Part shown: positions 35,190 through 46,062 of the stretch, in pieces
Numbering within the stretch: position 1 is the stretch's first letter
How the letters are laid out: every line of letters begins with the position of its first letter
Source of the DNA: Camillea tinctor
Lineage: Eukaryota; Ascomycota; Sordariomycetes; Xylariales; Xylariaceae
Length of the DNA: 64,000 nt
Assembly: GCA_022578605.1 (NCBI GenBank)
Contig: MU394052.1
Location: 1,302,001-1,366,000, forward strand
Direction of reading: 5' to 3'
Made by a program: the position numbers and the translations under genes
Notes under the pieces: model-generated
Told to the model about the DNA's origin: nothing
Databases searched by the model: none
Seen by the model: only the letters and a program-made list of their open reading frames with translations

Positions 35190-35707
35190 GGGTGAGTGAC
35201 AACTCTTCTCTTATAAGTCGCCTCATCTGCCTCAAGCACTAGCCTCATATAAAGGCATAAGCAATAATACCCTGGAGGCATCGTCCATAGTGTGCTTCAG
35301 TGCTGATGAAAAGAAGAATGATCCTGTCAGTCGTATTAGAGCCCTCCCATAGGTTGAGATGGGACCACGGCTCTTCCACCCTGTAGTGGCAGCTCTTTAT
35401 GAATTGGTTATGAATTGATTATGATGAAAAAAGCAGGGAGTATGGTGTTTTGAAGCATGAATCATATTTGTCGGACAAGACGTAATGGTCTAGTCTCATG
35501 TTGTGAGTTTAAGCAGGATATAAAAATTACATTAAAAAAGTTATGAAAATGTTCTATACAGACCGTGCTCGTGCCATATGCAGGTGTCCCCCTTTTTTTC
35601 TAGGCCGAAATATCATAACGCCGATCCAATGCAGTTTAAAAACGTTGTTACAAGCGGTTCCTCGTCATCATAGCCCTTGCTGTGGTTGATCCAATGTTCT
35701 TGTGAAA
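35190..35707. other. Convergent intergenic region
   Basis: No gene is supported. The two neighbouring genes converge here, so it holds the 3' UTRs of the 102-aa gene and of DLT1. Confidence 0.5.
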
Positions 35708-37060
35708 TCACAACGTGTCAGTCAGGCGCAGGACATAGGGTAAGCCCCCGCTATCCCTATCTTCCCTCGTCGCAAGCCTAATGACGGAACCCTGGGAAAG
35801 AGATAGGCTTGAGCTTGACGGCTGACTGACAGGGTAAGGGCGCCTCGTGTGCGCGAAGCTCCTCGAGCTATGTGAGCTTGGTGTCCGCGATATCGTCCCA
35901 CCTTCAACCTTGCTTCTCGGGGTGGTGGGTGCTGTCCGATACTGATGCCAGGTACTGGCTGATGAATTACGTGCTGGAAGTTTTGGTCGGCGCGTACGTG
36001 AGCGCGTGCTACTTCTACTAACACTGAAAGAACTTCTTATGCTGCGCGTAGGCGTGGTAGGGGTAGTGTCTAAGGGGGCGTCATCGTCAATATGCCCATC
36101 GCTGTCAGCATAGCTGCTGCCGGGGTCGGGATAGCCGTATAGGACAGATGTATCAAGCGGTCGCATACTGCGCAATAACTCAGCAAAGAGGTGCATAAGC
36201 CGCCGAAACATTGCGTTGGACATAGGACGAGTAGAAAACCGGGCGCGTTCATATGTGTCCAGGAAATCAGACACATCTTCAGAGTTCGGCAGCACTTGGA
36301 GGCTGATGAGATGAGAGATATAGTCTCTCATGGACATGTCGAGTGCACGTTGAAGTAGAGCAACGGCATCGGCATTGAGTGCCGGGGGGACAGCTCCGGG
36401 CTTGAAGTCCGCAGGAGCCTGTGAGACGGCTTTCACTTCGATAAGATTCGGCAGTTCGGAAAGAACTGTGCTATATTGGAGGTTTGGTAGATCTATTGAG
36501 GCTGGCGATCCCCACCCGGGATGTTCGATCTCACCCCAAACAGGGCGCACCGCAGGTAGGGCAATGCCCATTTCATCTTCGACCGTCGCTGGTGGCTTCG
36601 TTCTAAACAACTGGAGGGATTTTCTCCCCTCCTTCGTATGCGCGCCGCTTGGCTTAGCCTCCTCCGAAACTTCCTCTGCGATGGGGTGTAGTACATCGGG
36701 CGCGATAACCTTAGGGCGAGCCTCCCACGCTATGGCAGCACTTCTCCCAAGACTGGTGGCGATCATCTTCCAAACCTCCTTGTTGACATCGCCCTTCTCG
36801 GTCGGGATCCACGTCTTGGGAATCGAGGCCAACACCGTGCGGGTCACATAGAGCCTAAGCGCGTAGACGAAGAGCACGATCAGGAGGGTGAGAACATATA
36901 CTATGGCGATGATGATGACGTTGATAAGCTGGCGGGTGGTGGCTAAGGCTTGGCGGACAAAGTCGCCAGGGACGACGAGTAATAGGGCAGCGAGCACGAG
37001 ACACAAGAGGACATATATACTGGTGTATATTATGCGAAAGACAATGCCGGCGGTTGCCAT
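35708..37060 (-). CDS. dlt1: DLT1 (defect at low temperature protein 1)
   Basis: Intronless 450-aa frame. The N-terminus contains two adjacent membrane helices, about residues 8-33 (IYVLLCLVLAALLLVV) and 44-73. The conserved cytosolic block WIPTEKGDVNKEVWKMIATS then identifies the Dlt1 family. A second conserved stretch runs through WGEIEHPGWGSPASIDLPN, followed by YISHLISLQVLPNSEDVSDF and RPMSNAMFRRLMHLFAELL, about residues 185-310. The C-terminus is long, Ser/Arg-rich and disordered. In yeast, loss of the family member gives cold sensitivity; the molecular role is unknown and the protein is membrane bound. The start codon is the first ATG and places the first helix correctly. The length agrees with filamentous-fungal members. 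Confidence 0.9.
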   Translation of the reverse strand: MATAGIVFRIIYTSIYVLLCLVLAALLLVVPGDFVRQALATTRQLINVIIIAIVYVLTLLIVLFVYALRLYVTRTVLASIPKTWIPTEKGDVNKEVWKMIATSLGRSAAIAWEARPKVIAPDVLHPIAEEVSEEAKPSGAHTKEGRKSLQLFRTKPPATVEDEMGIALPAVRPVWGEIEHPGWGSPASIDLPNLQYSTVLSELPNLIEVKAVSQAPADFKPGAVPPALNADAVALLQRALDMSMRDYISHLISLQVLPNSEDVSDFLDTYERARFSTRPMSNAMFRRLMHLFAELLRSMRPLDTSVLYGYPDPGSSYADSDGHIDDDAPLDTTPTTPTRSIRSSFSVSRSSTRSRTRRPKLPARNSSASTWHQYRTAPTTPRSKVEGGTISRTPSSHSSRSFAHTRRPYPVSQPSSSSLSLSQGSVIRLATREDRDSGGLPYVLRLTDTL

Positions 37061-38086
37061 GGTATTATGGAGATTAATGGTGTCGGATGTGATGACATTA
37101 TTGTAAGGGTAAGCAATGTGTATGATCGCGATTGAGTTGGTCGCGATAGTTCGAAGCTCATATTAGGAGACGGGCGCCCATGGCAATTAACTCAACGGAC
37201 AGACCGGACTAATATGTAAAAAAGGTCTAACTTAGGGGTTGGTTGACAGGAATGAAGGAGGGGTATAGGACAAAAAGGTTGGAATTCAAAGTAGAAGAAG
37301 AAAAAAATAATGTCAATCTGACATTTTAGCGAAAGAGGAGAAAGAAAAAAACGAAGGTGGTGATGATGACGGTGGTGGGAGGAGGAGGAGGAGGATTAGA
37401 TTAGATGAGATGAACATGGACGGTACGGGTCTTAATATCAGGTATGTGAGGTATGGATGTAGTTTTATACATACAATGACTCCGTACATTATCTTTAATT
37501 GGGGGGATTGGAACTGAGCTAAGATTGGCGTGCAGAGTGGGGAAGCCTTCCCCTGTTGCACTCTATTATACTCTCCGAACCAGTACCTATAGGTAAGGGT
37601 AAACAGGTTACATACATGTTTACCAGGATCTTAACTTTTTAGCGTTGCGTATACATACATAATGTACACCACCAACCAGGCTGCGTAGGTAGGTACCCTA
37701 TCAGCCTACATAGGAGAAACCCCCTTTAATGGTTGGTGGATTGATCTGTACTCAACTACTAGTATACGTCACCTATTAATAGTATAGCTCAAACATGCCT
37801 TAGGTAGAACATAGAACATACCTAGTTCTATACCTATCGAATTAACAATTTGCATTTCAGCCTTTAAACGCAAACCTTATATGATAATGACTTTAATTTT
37901 TTTTTCTTTCTTATTTCTGTTTATTTCCCTTCCTTTTTCCTTTCGTAACATGCATTATTATAACCCCACCCCTTCCTCCTCTAATAGCGTACCTAGTTAT
38001 AACATCAAGATATAAAGACGCCATAATTTTATCTAGTAATAGTATCCCCTCGACAATTGGAGACTGCTTGCCAGCAACCGACGCCA
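37061..38086. other. Intergenic region between NDC1 and DLT1
   Basis: No gene is supported. It is the DLT1 5' flank (about 37061-37560, with GGA-rich and GAA-rich stretches) and the NDC1 3' flank. TACC/GGTA motifs cluster at 37580-37720. Confidence 0.5.
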
Positions 38087-40095
38087 CTAGCCCACTTGCC
38101 GCATCTCAGGCTGCCTCGCAACTCCATCCTCTGCAGCAGCTCCTGCTGGGTTTTCCTTTTTCTCTGCAGCCTCTCTTGCCAATCTCATGTCGGCGCGGGT
38201 GAGCCTTAAGTCGTTGCTATACTGTCCAAACTCCGTAATGAGCTCGCCTAGCCCATCTTTCAATGCATCCAGCAATTCCGCCACCGTTTCACATTCTCGG
38301 CTCTGAGAAAGGTCAGACCAGTGCATAGGGAACCCATCACTAAACTTTTCGAGCTTCTTGATGACCATCGTAAATGTCCTTATGATAGATGGCACATCCC
38401 TCTGCACGTTTCCGTATATGTCCTCCGTCAAACTGCAAACGGACAGTCGGGAAAGAGCGTATGCGGCATTGATATAGATACTGGTATCAGCATACGGGGT
38501 ACCAAAGACAGCCTTCGTCAACCGGCGGCCGAAAACATGCTGAAAGAAAGCGCCAATGAAAGGCGTCCTAAGCACATTAACCGACAAGGCCTGGAACACT
38601 CCACTAATAGCTTCGGGTCTAAGTGCTTCCTGTTGTTGTTTTGTCATCAGATGATCGGCCATTTCGACTGCCTTTTTCCTCATGCCCGGAACTAGGGTCC
38701 CGGCAGGCGTTTTGCCCGGCGAAGTAAAAGCCGAGGGACCTTTTGGTGCGGGGGCTGGAATGAATACATCCCCAGCTCTCGGCGGCAGTACAATTCTCTC
38801 ACGTGGCTGAGGCGGAGGTGGAACAGCCCCCGGGTTTGGCGGTGCTGGCGGCTTCCCATAGTCGTCGATAGTCTGCTCGAGGGTTTTCAGAGTATTCAGA
38901 CAGATAACATATATCTGGGACCACATCGGGCCGTCCTTACGATCTATATCCTCGAAAATAGCCTTTCTCCTGATATCGAAATCCCGTGCGATAAGGGCGA
39001 GTTCCCACATAGCGAATGCCTACTTGGTTAGCTATAGCCTCAACATAGGGGTGGTAGGTGCTTACCGATACACGAGCCTTCTTGCTCTTCAGTCCATTCA
39101 GCAGACTGCCGTTGGGGTCCTTGGACTCAGATGTCAAGGGCTGACCGTTCTTCAAAGGTGCCTTCCCAAGCTGCAGTCTGAAAGCTATGTCACCGAAGTA
39201 CCATAGCAGACATAATAGGAACCCTGCCCAAACAGACCGGGACAGCATCACGATGCTCCATGGGGCACCACTAGGGGGGATATTCGACCTCGGCAGATTA
39301 TAGAACCGTCGGAAAATAGACATAGCCCAAGCCCAAGCAGTAGGTCTAATAAAGTGGTAAAGAAAGCCATAGTTGACTAGGCCAACAATACTAGAGACGG
39401 CGGCTGATCGCAGGATGATAGCAGGAGACCACTCTCCTAACTTATAGGAGAAGGTATCAGGGGATGGAGGGTTTGCGGCGGCCAGAGACTTAGGTTTTAC
39501 GGTGCCCAACAGCATACGATCATAATCCAAAGCAATATGCAGGACACCTTGGACAATTCCCAAAACAACAAGGTTAGTGGTGTAAAAGAGAGCTCGCTCG
39601 TTCAGCCTTGTCCGGTCTCCATTATGGTGTATGATCCAATGGAGGCGAGCCTCGTTTGGCAGGGATAACAGGTAGGTCTGGCTGAATAGCCAGGCAGAGA
39701 GGGCGAATGTCAGAATCGTCTCGAGAGTGGAGAATAGGAAGGCTGTACGAAACAGAGTCTCCAAGGGCGAGTTAGAAGTTCGGATGCCGACGTGGGAATG
39801 GGCGATTCGGAGGATAACGGTAGGAAGAATGCAGCCGATAATGGCCAAGGTCCGTATACCTGGTAGACCGATGGGAAACCAGGACCATATAACTAGAGGA
39901 GGGTATCGGGTTAGCAGAAGGATGAAGAGCAGCGAGAGGAGAATGCATACAAGAGTTCCAGCTAGACCATGTAAGTGCCTCGAAGTAAGAAATTCCAAGC
40001 AGGAGAAGGACTGTGTAGGCAAAACGTCTCTGCAAGGCTGGCTGTAGGAAGTCTTTGTAAGGCGCTCGTCGCGCAATGGCAACGGTGGGAGGCAT
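38087..40095 (-). CDS. ndc1: Nucleoporin NDC1 (pore membrane and spindle pole body insertion)
   Basis: Three exons (40095-39951, 39892-39066, 39019-38087), 634 aa. The N-terminal segment PYKDFLQPALQRRFAYTVLL precedes a first helix. The first junction creates WNSFIWSWFPIGLPGIRTL, the conserved NDC1 signature that does not exist in either unspliced frame. Several more hydrophobic helices follow through about residue 290, including RTLAIIGCILPTVILRIAHSH. The C-terminal half is soluble and nuclear, with ALIARDFDIRRKAIFEDIDR. NDC1 anchors the nuclear pore complex and spindle pole body in the nuclear envelope. Introns are 58 and 46 nt with GCTAAC branch sites. The two long frames overlap, so an annotation that misses the short introns would report two proteins. 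Confidence 0.92.
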
Positions 40096-41117
40096 CTTTC
40101 CAGCTCCAAGGAAAAAAAGATCGGTTGGTTCTCAGCTCAGCGCATCGTCCAAATACCAAGTCGGTTGGGCTGCGTAGACCTAGAAGGGAACTAGAGAGAA
40201 AATGGAGTAATAACCCCCAAAGATAGGTTGTCTGCTCTATCGTTGCCTGGCAAGAATGTGGTTGAATAGATGCCGATATTGTATGGATGTAGGTAAATAA
40301 ATAAATAAAATAAAAAAATGGTTATGGTTAAGCTCACTTCGCGCCGCGGGTTTAAGGAATCCACCAAGGTTTAGTTGTAGTGATAAGGCCTGGTTGGTTA
40401 AAAGATGTTTTTAAGCTTAGTGTGTGGCAGGTGTGTGGCAAGTGTGTGTGGCGTTGTGGCGTACCGTCAGACTAGTACGTACCTACCGTCATACTAGTCT
40501 TTCCGGATGGATGAAACGGATGATGTATTGAAGATGGATGATGCCTGCAACCTAGTGATGGGTGGAGGTGGCCCTATAAGACTATGGACACCAGAAAGCG
40601 ACAGTCTTGTGGCAGATCAGGATAATATATAACGTTTACAATTTAACGGGGGTTTTCATACTTAGGTTGGTTCATGGCTAGCCGGGCGTGGTGAAGTGAC
40701 AACAGTGACAGTTGCGGGGGCACGGTCGGTTCAGTTCATTTCGAGATAGTATCACATGAGGCGTTAAAAGGATTTCAGCATAAAGGCAGGTTTAAGTCGA
40801 GTGAATGATTAGATTCGAGGGCTATTTCGGCCCGTGGACGTGGTGTTGGGTGAGGGTTCTGGTGGTGGACAAGGGGACTCATTATAGACTTGGCGAGTTT
40901 AATAGTAAATGTAGGTTCGATTCCTATGAGCGCTATTGGTATCTTTCTATTAGCTCATCTTATAGGGGACGCTGTAAGGTGATTTAAGGTTATATTAAGG
41001 TTTGACCTTCAGAAGGGTCATCATATAACTTTAAGTCTTTATCCCACTTCCTTCCGCGTAGAGGCATGACGTCAGTGCCTTAATTAGATGTGCTGGCTGG
41101 CTGATCCTTTCGCAATA
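40096..41117. other. Intergenic region between NDC1 and the FunK1 kinase
   Basis: No gene is supported. The NDC1 promoter lies at the left side. Direct repeats of the type CCGTCA-ACTAGT occur at about 40466-40498, with GTGTGTGGC repeats just before them. A T-arm-like sequence near 40912 does not fold into a tRNA. Confidence 0.5.
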
Positions 41118-43504
41118 TTAATCTATCTTCCGTGCTGCCTGTAATATCTGCTGCATTTTGCTGTATAATTCCTCATCTTCCCTTTTCAATAATCCACCCC
41201 TTGGAAAGACCGCTTTCCGCAGCTCATTAACGCATTGAATCAATGGTTGATAAAAGTCCGAAAAGTGCTTTCTCGCGATATCGATAAACATGCTCTCATC
41301 GCCTACAGTGCCTAACTTTGAACGAGCAAGCTTCATATCATCCTCATAGTTCCAGCTCTCAAACTCGGTCTGGCCAATGTTCTTGCCGGGCCCATTGTAA
41401 TGGATACATATCCAGAACAGCACCCAGAAGAAGGACTCAAGGTCGTGCATAAAGGAATGCTGCTCACCTAGAAGCGCCCCGATAGCCATGAAAGCCCTCG
41501 TGCCCGTCTTGCCTTTTGCCCCCGAGACGCCTGCTCGTTGCTCTCTAATAGCAAGATCTAGATCAATTAAAAAAGCGGAGGGGCTGCTGTTGTCCTCATT
41601 GATCATGAGATTGTTAATCGAGATGTCTCGGTGGAGGATGCCGGCTCTGCGTAACGATTTATGCCCTGTGATACAGCCATCCAGCGCGCTGAGGAGAGCT
41701 GCGCAGGAGCTTGCCTCACATATAGGTTTTCCATAGTCGCGAATAATTACCCGTCGATGTATCCGATTCGGCAGTGCATTTCTGTCTAACTTGGTTGGCG
41801 ATACTGAACAGGATCGTTTACTCGGCGGCAGAGGTGCGTCCGTCTGGTAGGCAGATCGCTTGTGACTGGGTGTAGCACTGCGGCCTTCCCGCGAACCTGC
41901 CGTGGCTGTGTCTACGCGTGGGATTGTCGAGCGTTGTAGGCGATAATTTTCCGCTGTCGTAATATCTAACCCCCCTCGGACATTGCTTTGTATGTCATCG
42001 TCAGTTCCGCCTACTTGAACGGTATAATGATGATAATATCGTCCTACGTTAACTACATTCTTGTTGGTCGCCTCCTGAAGTAGCTTGCCTTCTTCTTCAC
42101 GCTCTATATACTGCCAAGAGTCCTTAACAACAAGTGGTGTCTCTAAGTCGTTTTCGCTATGGGCCTTCCAGCACGTTGTTGCACGCCCAGCGATACAAGG
42201 TGCACGTCTAATTACTCCATCGATAACCAGGCGTTCCCGAATGCCGTTTCGGTCAATTTCGATATACGGTTTGCTGCCCGACGTAATAATGGTAGGGTCA
42301 AACCCAAGTTGCTCCTTATTCATCCAAAGAAGCCCAAGGATGGTAGATACGAAGCGGAGTCCGTCTTCGTTTATATCAAACCGGTCGGACGCGACCCCCC
42401 CTAAGCGATCAAATACCCATACTCGCATAAAAGACCCACAAAGCGTAAAAGCAATGGCAAACCGACGGGTGTCCTGCGCAGAAAGCACTTCTCGCACATA
42501 TCTCCCGATATCGAGCCTGGCTTTTGAAGCGATATCGGCCGATGAATTGCTCTTCAGCTCTCCAGGTACAAGTATTTGCGACCAATGACACTTCCCATCT
42601 TGTATGATCTCGTCATCGCTTACGAAGGCGACGTCTATTTTCCGCTCTGCCGTAGAACCCCGGATCGGCTTGTTAGGATGTACTAGTGGTCTTCGACGTG
42701 TCGGAGTTGGATTGTATTCCTCTGCAACACTTTCCTCTGCAAGGGTTGCCAGCTCTTCGCTTATGCTAGTAAACCACCTTAGGACGCCATCTTGATTTGC
42801 ATCCTGTGGCCACCCGCTCCATCCTTCCTCGCCAAATAATGGGTCTTCGCCTTCGGTGCAACTCTTAAATACAGCGTTAGCTGCGATATCAAGGCCGGCC
42901 ACACGTCCAAAGAATGTCTCGTGGAAGTTGCGGAGCCCGACATACAAAGGGCCGAGCTCTTCTTTTATCACATCATCTACATATTTTCGATGTTCGGAAG
43001 AGTTGACAAAACTGCTCGTATTGCGAAGCCACGGAGTCTGTTGGAGGGAGGAGGCTATCGGTCGGGGAGGCGGGGTAGATTCGGTGACAGCGTTATAGAC
43101 CTGGTCCCAAATCTCCTCGTCCGACTTTTTGGCGATGACTGCTGCTAAAAGAGGGTTGATACGGTCGTAGTCGAGGTTATTAAAAGCGACGGCAGAATTG
43201 AGTGTTAAAAGATCGTTCAGCAATATGCCACGGCCTGTACTGGAAGGTAGAAGTTGAGTAATAGGAAGGATTTGGAGTGCTGCCAAAAGACTCGAAGTAA
43301 GAAATTGTATGTCTGTACGCTAGTTAGAAAAGCATTGCAGTAGAGCTGATTTATCCTACCTTTTCGGCTAAGCTGTACTAGCGCTTCTGGAGAACAAGGG
43401 ATACTCCTGTTCTCGCAGACAGAGTTGAACGATACGTAGAAGCCATCAAGACCATTGCCGATATAATTGCTTTTGATGATTTCCGACTGCTTTAGATCAA
43501 CCAT
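41118..43504 (-). CDS. FunK1-type fungal protein kinase
   Basis: Two exons (43504-43360, 43312-41118), 779 aa. A helical N-terminal part precedes an accessory region, with VFSD-like SDDEIIQDGKCHWSQILVPG and ARLDIGRYVREVLSAQDTRR, which is typical of the FunK1 family. The kinase domain lies at the C-terminus. Its catalytic loop is AGILHRDISINNLMI (HRD.s.NN), then a DLD in place of DFG (FLIDLDLAI), then GTRAFMAIGALLG as the APE-region equivalent, and HDLESFFWVLFW. These deviations are normal for FunK1 kinases, a filamentous-fungal group whose targets are unknown. The 47-nt intron has GTAGGA, CTAAC and CAG sites. The downstream frame seems to begin earlier with TTG, but only splicing provides an ATG. 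A MITE-like element lies 330 nt upstream. Confidence 0.88.
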
Positions 43505-43836
43505 GGAGGATGAGGACGGAGATAGAGATGAGATGTGGTTGAGTGGCAAGAAACGAGTGTGAGACGAGTGTGAGACGACGCGAGACGACGCGCTATCAAA
43601 GGCGTCTTTGGCTTGAAAGAAAAGGGATGTAGTAGGTAGCCAAAGTGCTAAGCCTTAGGTATAAGGTTCTCGATAGAGATTTGAAGGGCCCTAGCCACAT
43701 ACTTTGCTGCTTTGTTGTGGCTTGATCACTAAATAACACGGCGCTAAGCCTAAGAGGAGAGTGGAGAAGAGGAGCCGAGGCTATTTTGTGGGGTCCTGCT
43801 TTAGAAATACTTGGCATGCGTCCGCTAAAATCTTAA
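43505..43836. other. 5' flank of the FunK1 gene
   Basis: No gene is supported. GAGTGTGAGAC and GACGCGAGAC units repeat in tandem between about 43553 and 43590, within 90 nt of the FunK1 ATG. The region ends at the left arm of the MITE-like element. Confidence 0.5.
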
Positions 43837-44214
43837 ACTGGGGAGCGCCGGCAAGCCTGCTGCTGAGCAACGCCTTTCGTTAGTGTTGGTAGGTACGTAC
43901 GTAAGGTGAAAGATAAAGCAAATGACAAGTAAGTGAGAAACGGTAGTTTGTTCGTGTTTGAGAAGGAACTATTTGTTTGAAGTTGTGCGGGAAAGCGCAA
44001 CTTATTTATGTGTGGTGCGAGGTACATAGTTACTTCCTGTTCTTGTCATGCAACCATCATTGGCAATATAACTTGAGGTATGGCTAGGTCAGCGATAAAA
44101 TCTAGTGTATGGCTAAGTGGCACCTATCCCCTTAGCCACCCTTAGCCACACCTAGCCACAGCCCTTTCTAACGAAAGGCGTTGCTTAGCAGCAGGCTTGC
44201 TGGCGCTCCCCAGT
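43837..44214. mobile_element. MITE-like element with 47-bp terminal inverted repeats
   Basis: The left arm (43837-43883, begins ACTGGGGAGCGCC, ends CGTTAG) is repeated as the reverse complement at 44168-44214 with two mismatches in 47 positions. The element is 378 bp and encodes nothing recognisable. It has internal GGTTAGCCAC-like units (TTAGCCAC, CTAGCCAC) at about 44130-44162. These features fit a non-autonomous DNA transposon. No convincing target-site duplication is visible: the left flank ends CTTAA and the right flank begins ATATAA. The superfamily is therefore undetermined, and a stem-loop of another origin is the alternative. Confidence 0.7.
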
Positions 44215-44828
44215 ATATAAATAAAATAAATAATCATTAAAATAAAATAAAATATATTAAATATATATATATTAAGTTTTAAAACTTATAATAATTTAAA
44301 AAATAGCGCGCTGTACTACTTGTTAATGTTTATAATACCTAGCCACAGCCTTTATTCGTTAGTACCTAAACAGCCACATTTTTAAAAGAAAAGCATGTTT
44401 TAAATCCAGCTGTCACTTGCAGGAATCTGACCTTTCTTTCCGCTGACGAAGCTTTTCTGTGTGGCGCAGGTCCCTTAAGTTTTAGGTATTGTATTGTACC
44501 TAGCAGCCTACCTAGGTTAGGTAGATCGACGTAATCTTGCGACAACACCTACGGGATCGTTCCCACTTCTCACTTCCACTTCCAGCCCACCATTTCCCGC
44601 CTAGGCCGCCGTCTGTAACCAATAGTTAATTGATTCATCCATCCGTTCATTTTCGCTCATTCATCTATCTACCTAGATAGCATTATCCAGGTAAACATCC
44701 ACCCAACCTGCCAACAAGCCAGCCATCCTCTTCACAGCTGGCAACTTTCATCTTCGCATAAATCGCTTCCTCGTAACCTTGCTGGTCCTGGGATTTGTGT
44801 ATCCCACTCATCGACACATCCATCCAAT
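44215..44828. other. AT-rich strip and PEP12 promoter
   Basis: No gene is supported. About 44214-44310 is almost pure A/T (TAAATAAAATAAA, ATATATATATT). A second copy of the ACCTAGCCACAGCC motif of the MITE-like element appears near 44338. TACC/GGTA motifs occur at 44508-44524, and the PEP12 leader follows. Confidence 0.5.
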
Positions 44829-45759
44829 ATGTCTTTCGACCAGCTATCGTCGATGGAATCCGGCAACGGAAACGGTCGCCGATCCAACAATGGTGCATAC
44901 GCAGACGACCCCGAATTCTCCCGCCTGTCGCAGAGCCTGATGAACAAGCTCTTCCACCTGCAGGGCAACATGTCGAAACTGAAGTCGGACATCGGCCTCC
45001 TCGGGACCAAGCGAGATAACCCCCGACTGAGAGAGCGGGTGCACGCGGCGCTGGAAGAGTCTACCGAGCAGTTCAAGGAAGTCGGCGAGGGTGTCAAGAA
45101 GATTCAGAGCTGGGAGGATGTTACGGTAAGTGTGGGCGATCGAAGAAAAAAAAAAGACGCAAAGGACCGACTGTTCACGGAGGAAGAATATCATGACAAG
45201 ACTAACGTGTGGACATTTCGCATAGCCTACGCAGAAGTACTCCCAGCAGAAGCTCTCGCGCGAGTTCAAAGCCGCCCTCGGCGAGTTCCAGTCCCTCCAA
45301 CGCACCGCCCTCGAGAAGCAGCGAGCCTCCGTCACCGCCGCCAAGGCCGCGCTCGATCCCAACTCTCCCACCGGCGCCGAGGGCGAGGCGGTCGCGATCG
45401 AGGGCGGTCTCCTACAACTACAGGAGCAGGAGCAGGCCCATCTTGCTCCCCAGGACGAGGTCGATTTCCAAGACGCCCTGATCACGGAGCGCGAGGAGGA
45501 GATCCGCCAGATAGAGGAGGGCGTGGGTGACCTCAACGTGCTGTTCCAGCAGGTGGCCCAGATCGTCAGCGAGCAGGGCGAGCAGATCCAGACCATCGAG
45601 AGCAACGCCATCAACGTCCGTGACGACACCCGCGGTGCCGACTACGAGCTGAGGAGTGCCGCGAGGTATCAGAAGAACGCGCGGAGCAAGGCCTGCTGTT
45701 TGCTGTTAGTCCTGGCTGTCATTATGACTATTGTTCTATTAGCAGTTTTCCTAGGTTAA
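44829..45759 (+). CDS. pep12: Syntaxin PEP12 (Qa-SNARE, late endosome)
   Basis: Two exons (44829-45125, 45226-45759), 276 aa. The Habc-like N-terminal bundle contains FSRLSQSLMNKLFHLQGNMS. The 100-nt intron interrupts WEDVT and resumes with PTQKYSQQKLSREFKA. I chose the TAG acceptor at 45225 over CAG at 45234 because family members have a P-x-Q-K-Y start here; the alternative removes three residues. The Qa-SNARE motif runs about residues 175-235, with EEGVGDLNVLFQQVAQIVSE (central Gln in FQQV) and NAINVRDDT. The C-terminus has basic residues and a single membrane anchor of about 20 residues ending LAVFLG. It mediates Golgi-to-endosome/vacuole fusion. It converges with COX18. Confidence 0.92.
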
Positions 45760-46062
45760 GGAGGGTTCAGGGTCAGTCGAAAGTGTAAGAGCTGGCATAT
45801 AGTTGGCGTCTGGAGTTATGCGGACAAGTCGGGCTGTACTATCAAGTCTGGTGTATCGGATTTTTCTCTTTTCTTTTCTTATCTGAACCTCAACGAGCAC
45901 CCGACAATTGATTATTTCCCGCCCTTTTTTTTGTTATATCTATGTACACAGGTCTCTAGTCCCAACGACCTCAGACTATTCCCCATACCTAATATGACAT
46001 TCGTGCTTTGGATACATACTATCAACCAAGCAAGCGAACAGATGATATATTCAGACGCTACC
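45760..46062. other. Convergent intergenic region between PEP12 and COX18
   Basis: A 303-nt gap with no gene. It is T-rich after the PEP12 stop, and the two 3' UTRs probably meet or overlap here. Confidence 0.5.

Noticed and set aside
40895..40945. tRNA-like T-arm (TAGG-TTCGATT-CCTA)
   Set aside because: The arm and seven-base loop are right, but the next bases (GAGCGCT) have no complement at the expected 5' acceptor position and no anticodon arm can be drawn.
43833..44027. 64-codon minus frame within the MITE-like element
   Set aside because: It runs through the left terminal repeat and has no similarity to a transposase.
44844..45629. 261-codon frame on the minus strand
   Set aside because: It lies opposite PEP12 and crosses its intron; only the plus strand gives the SNARE motif.
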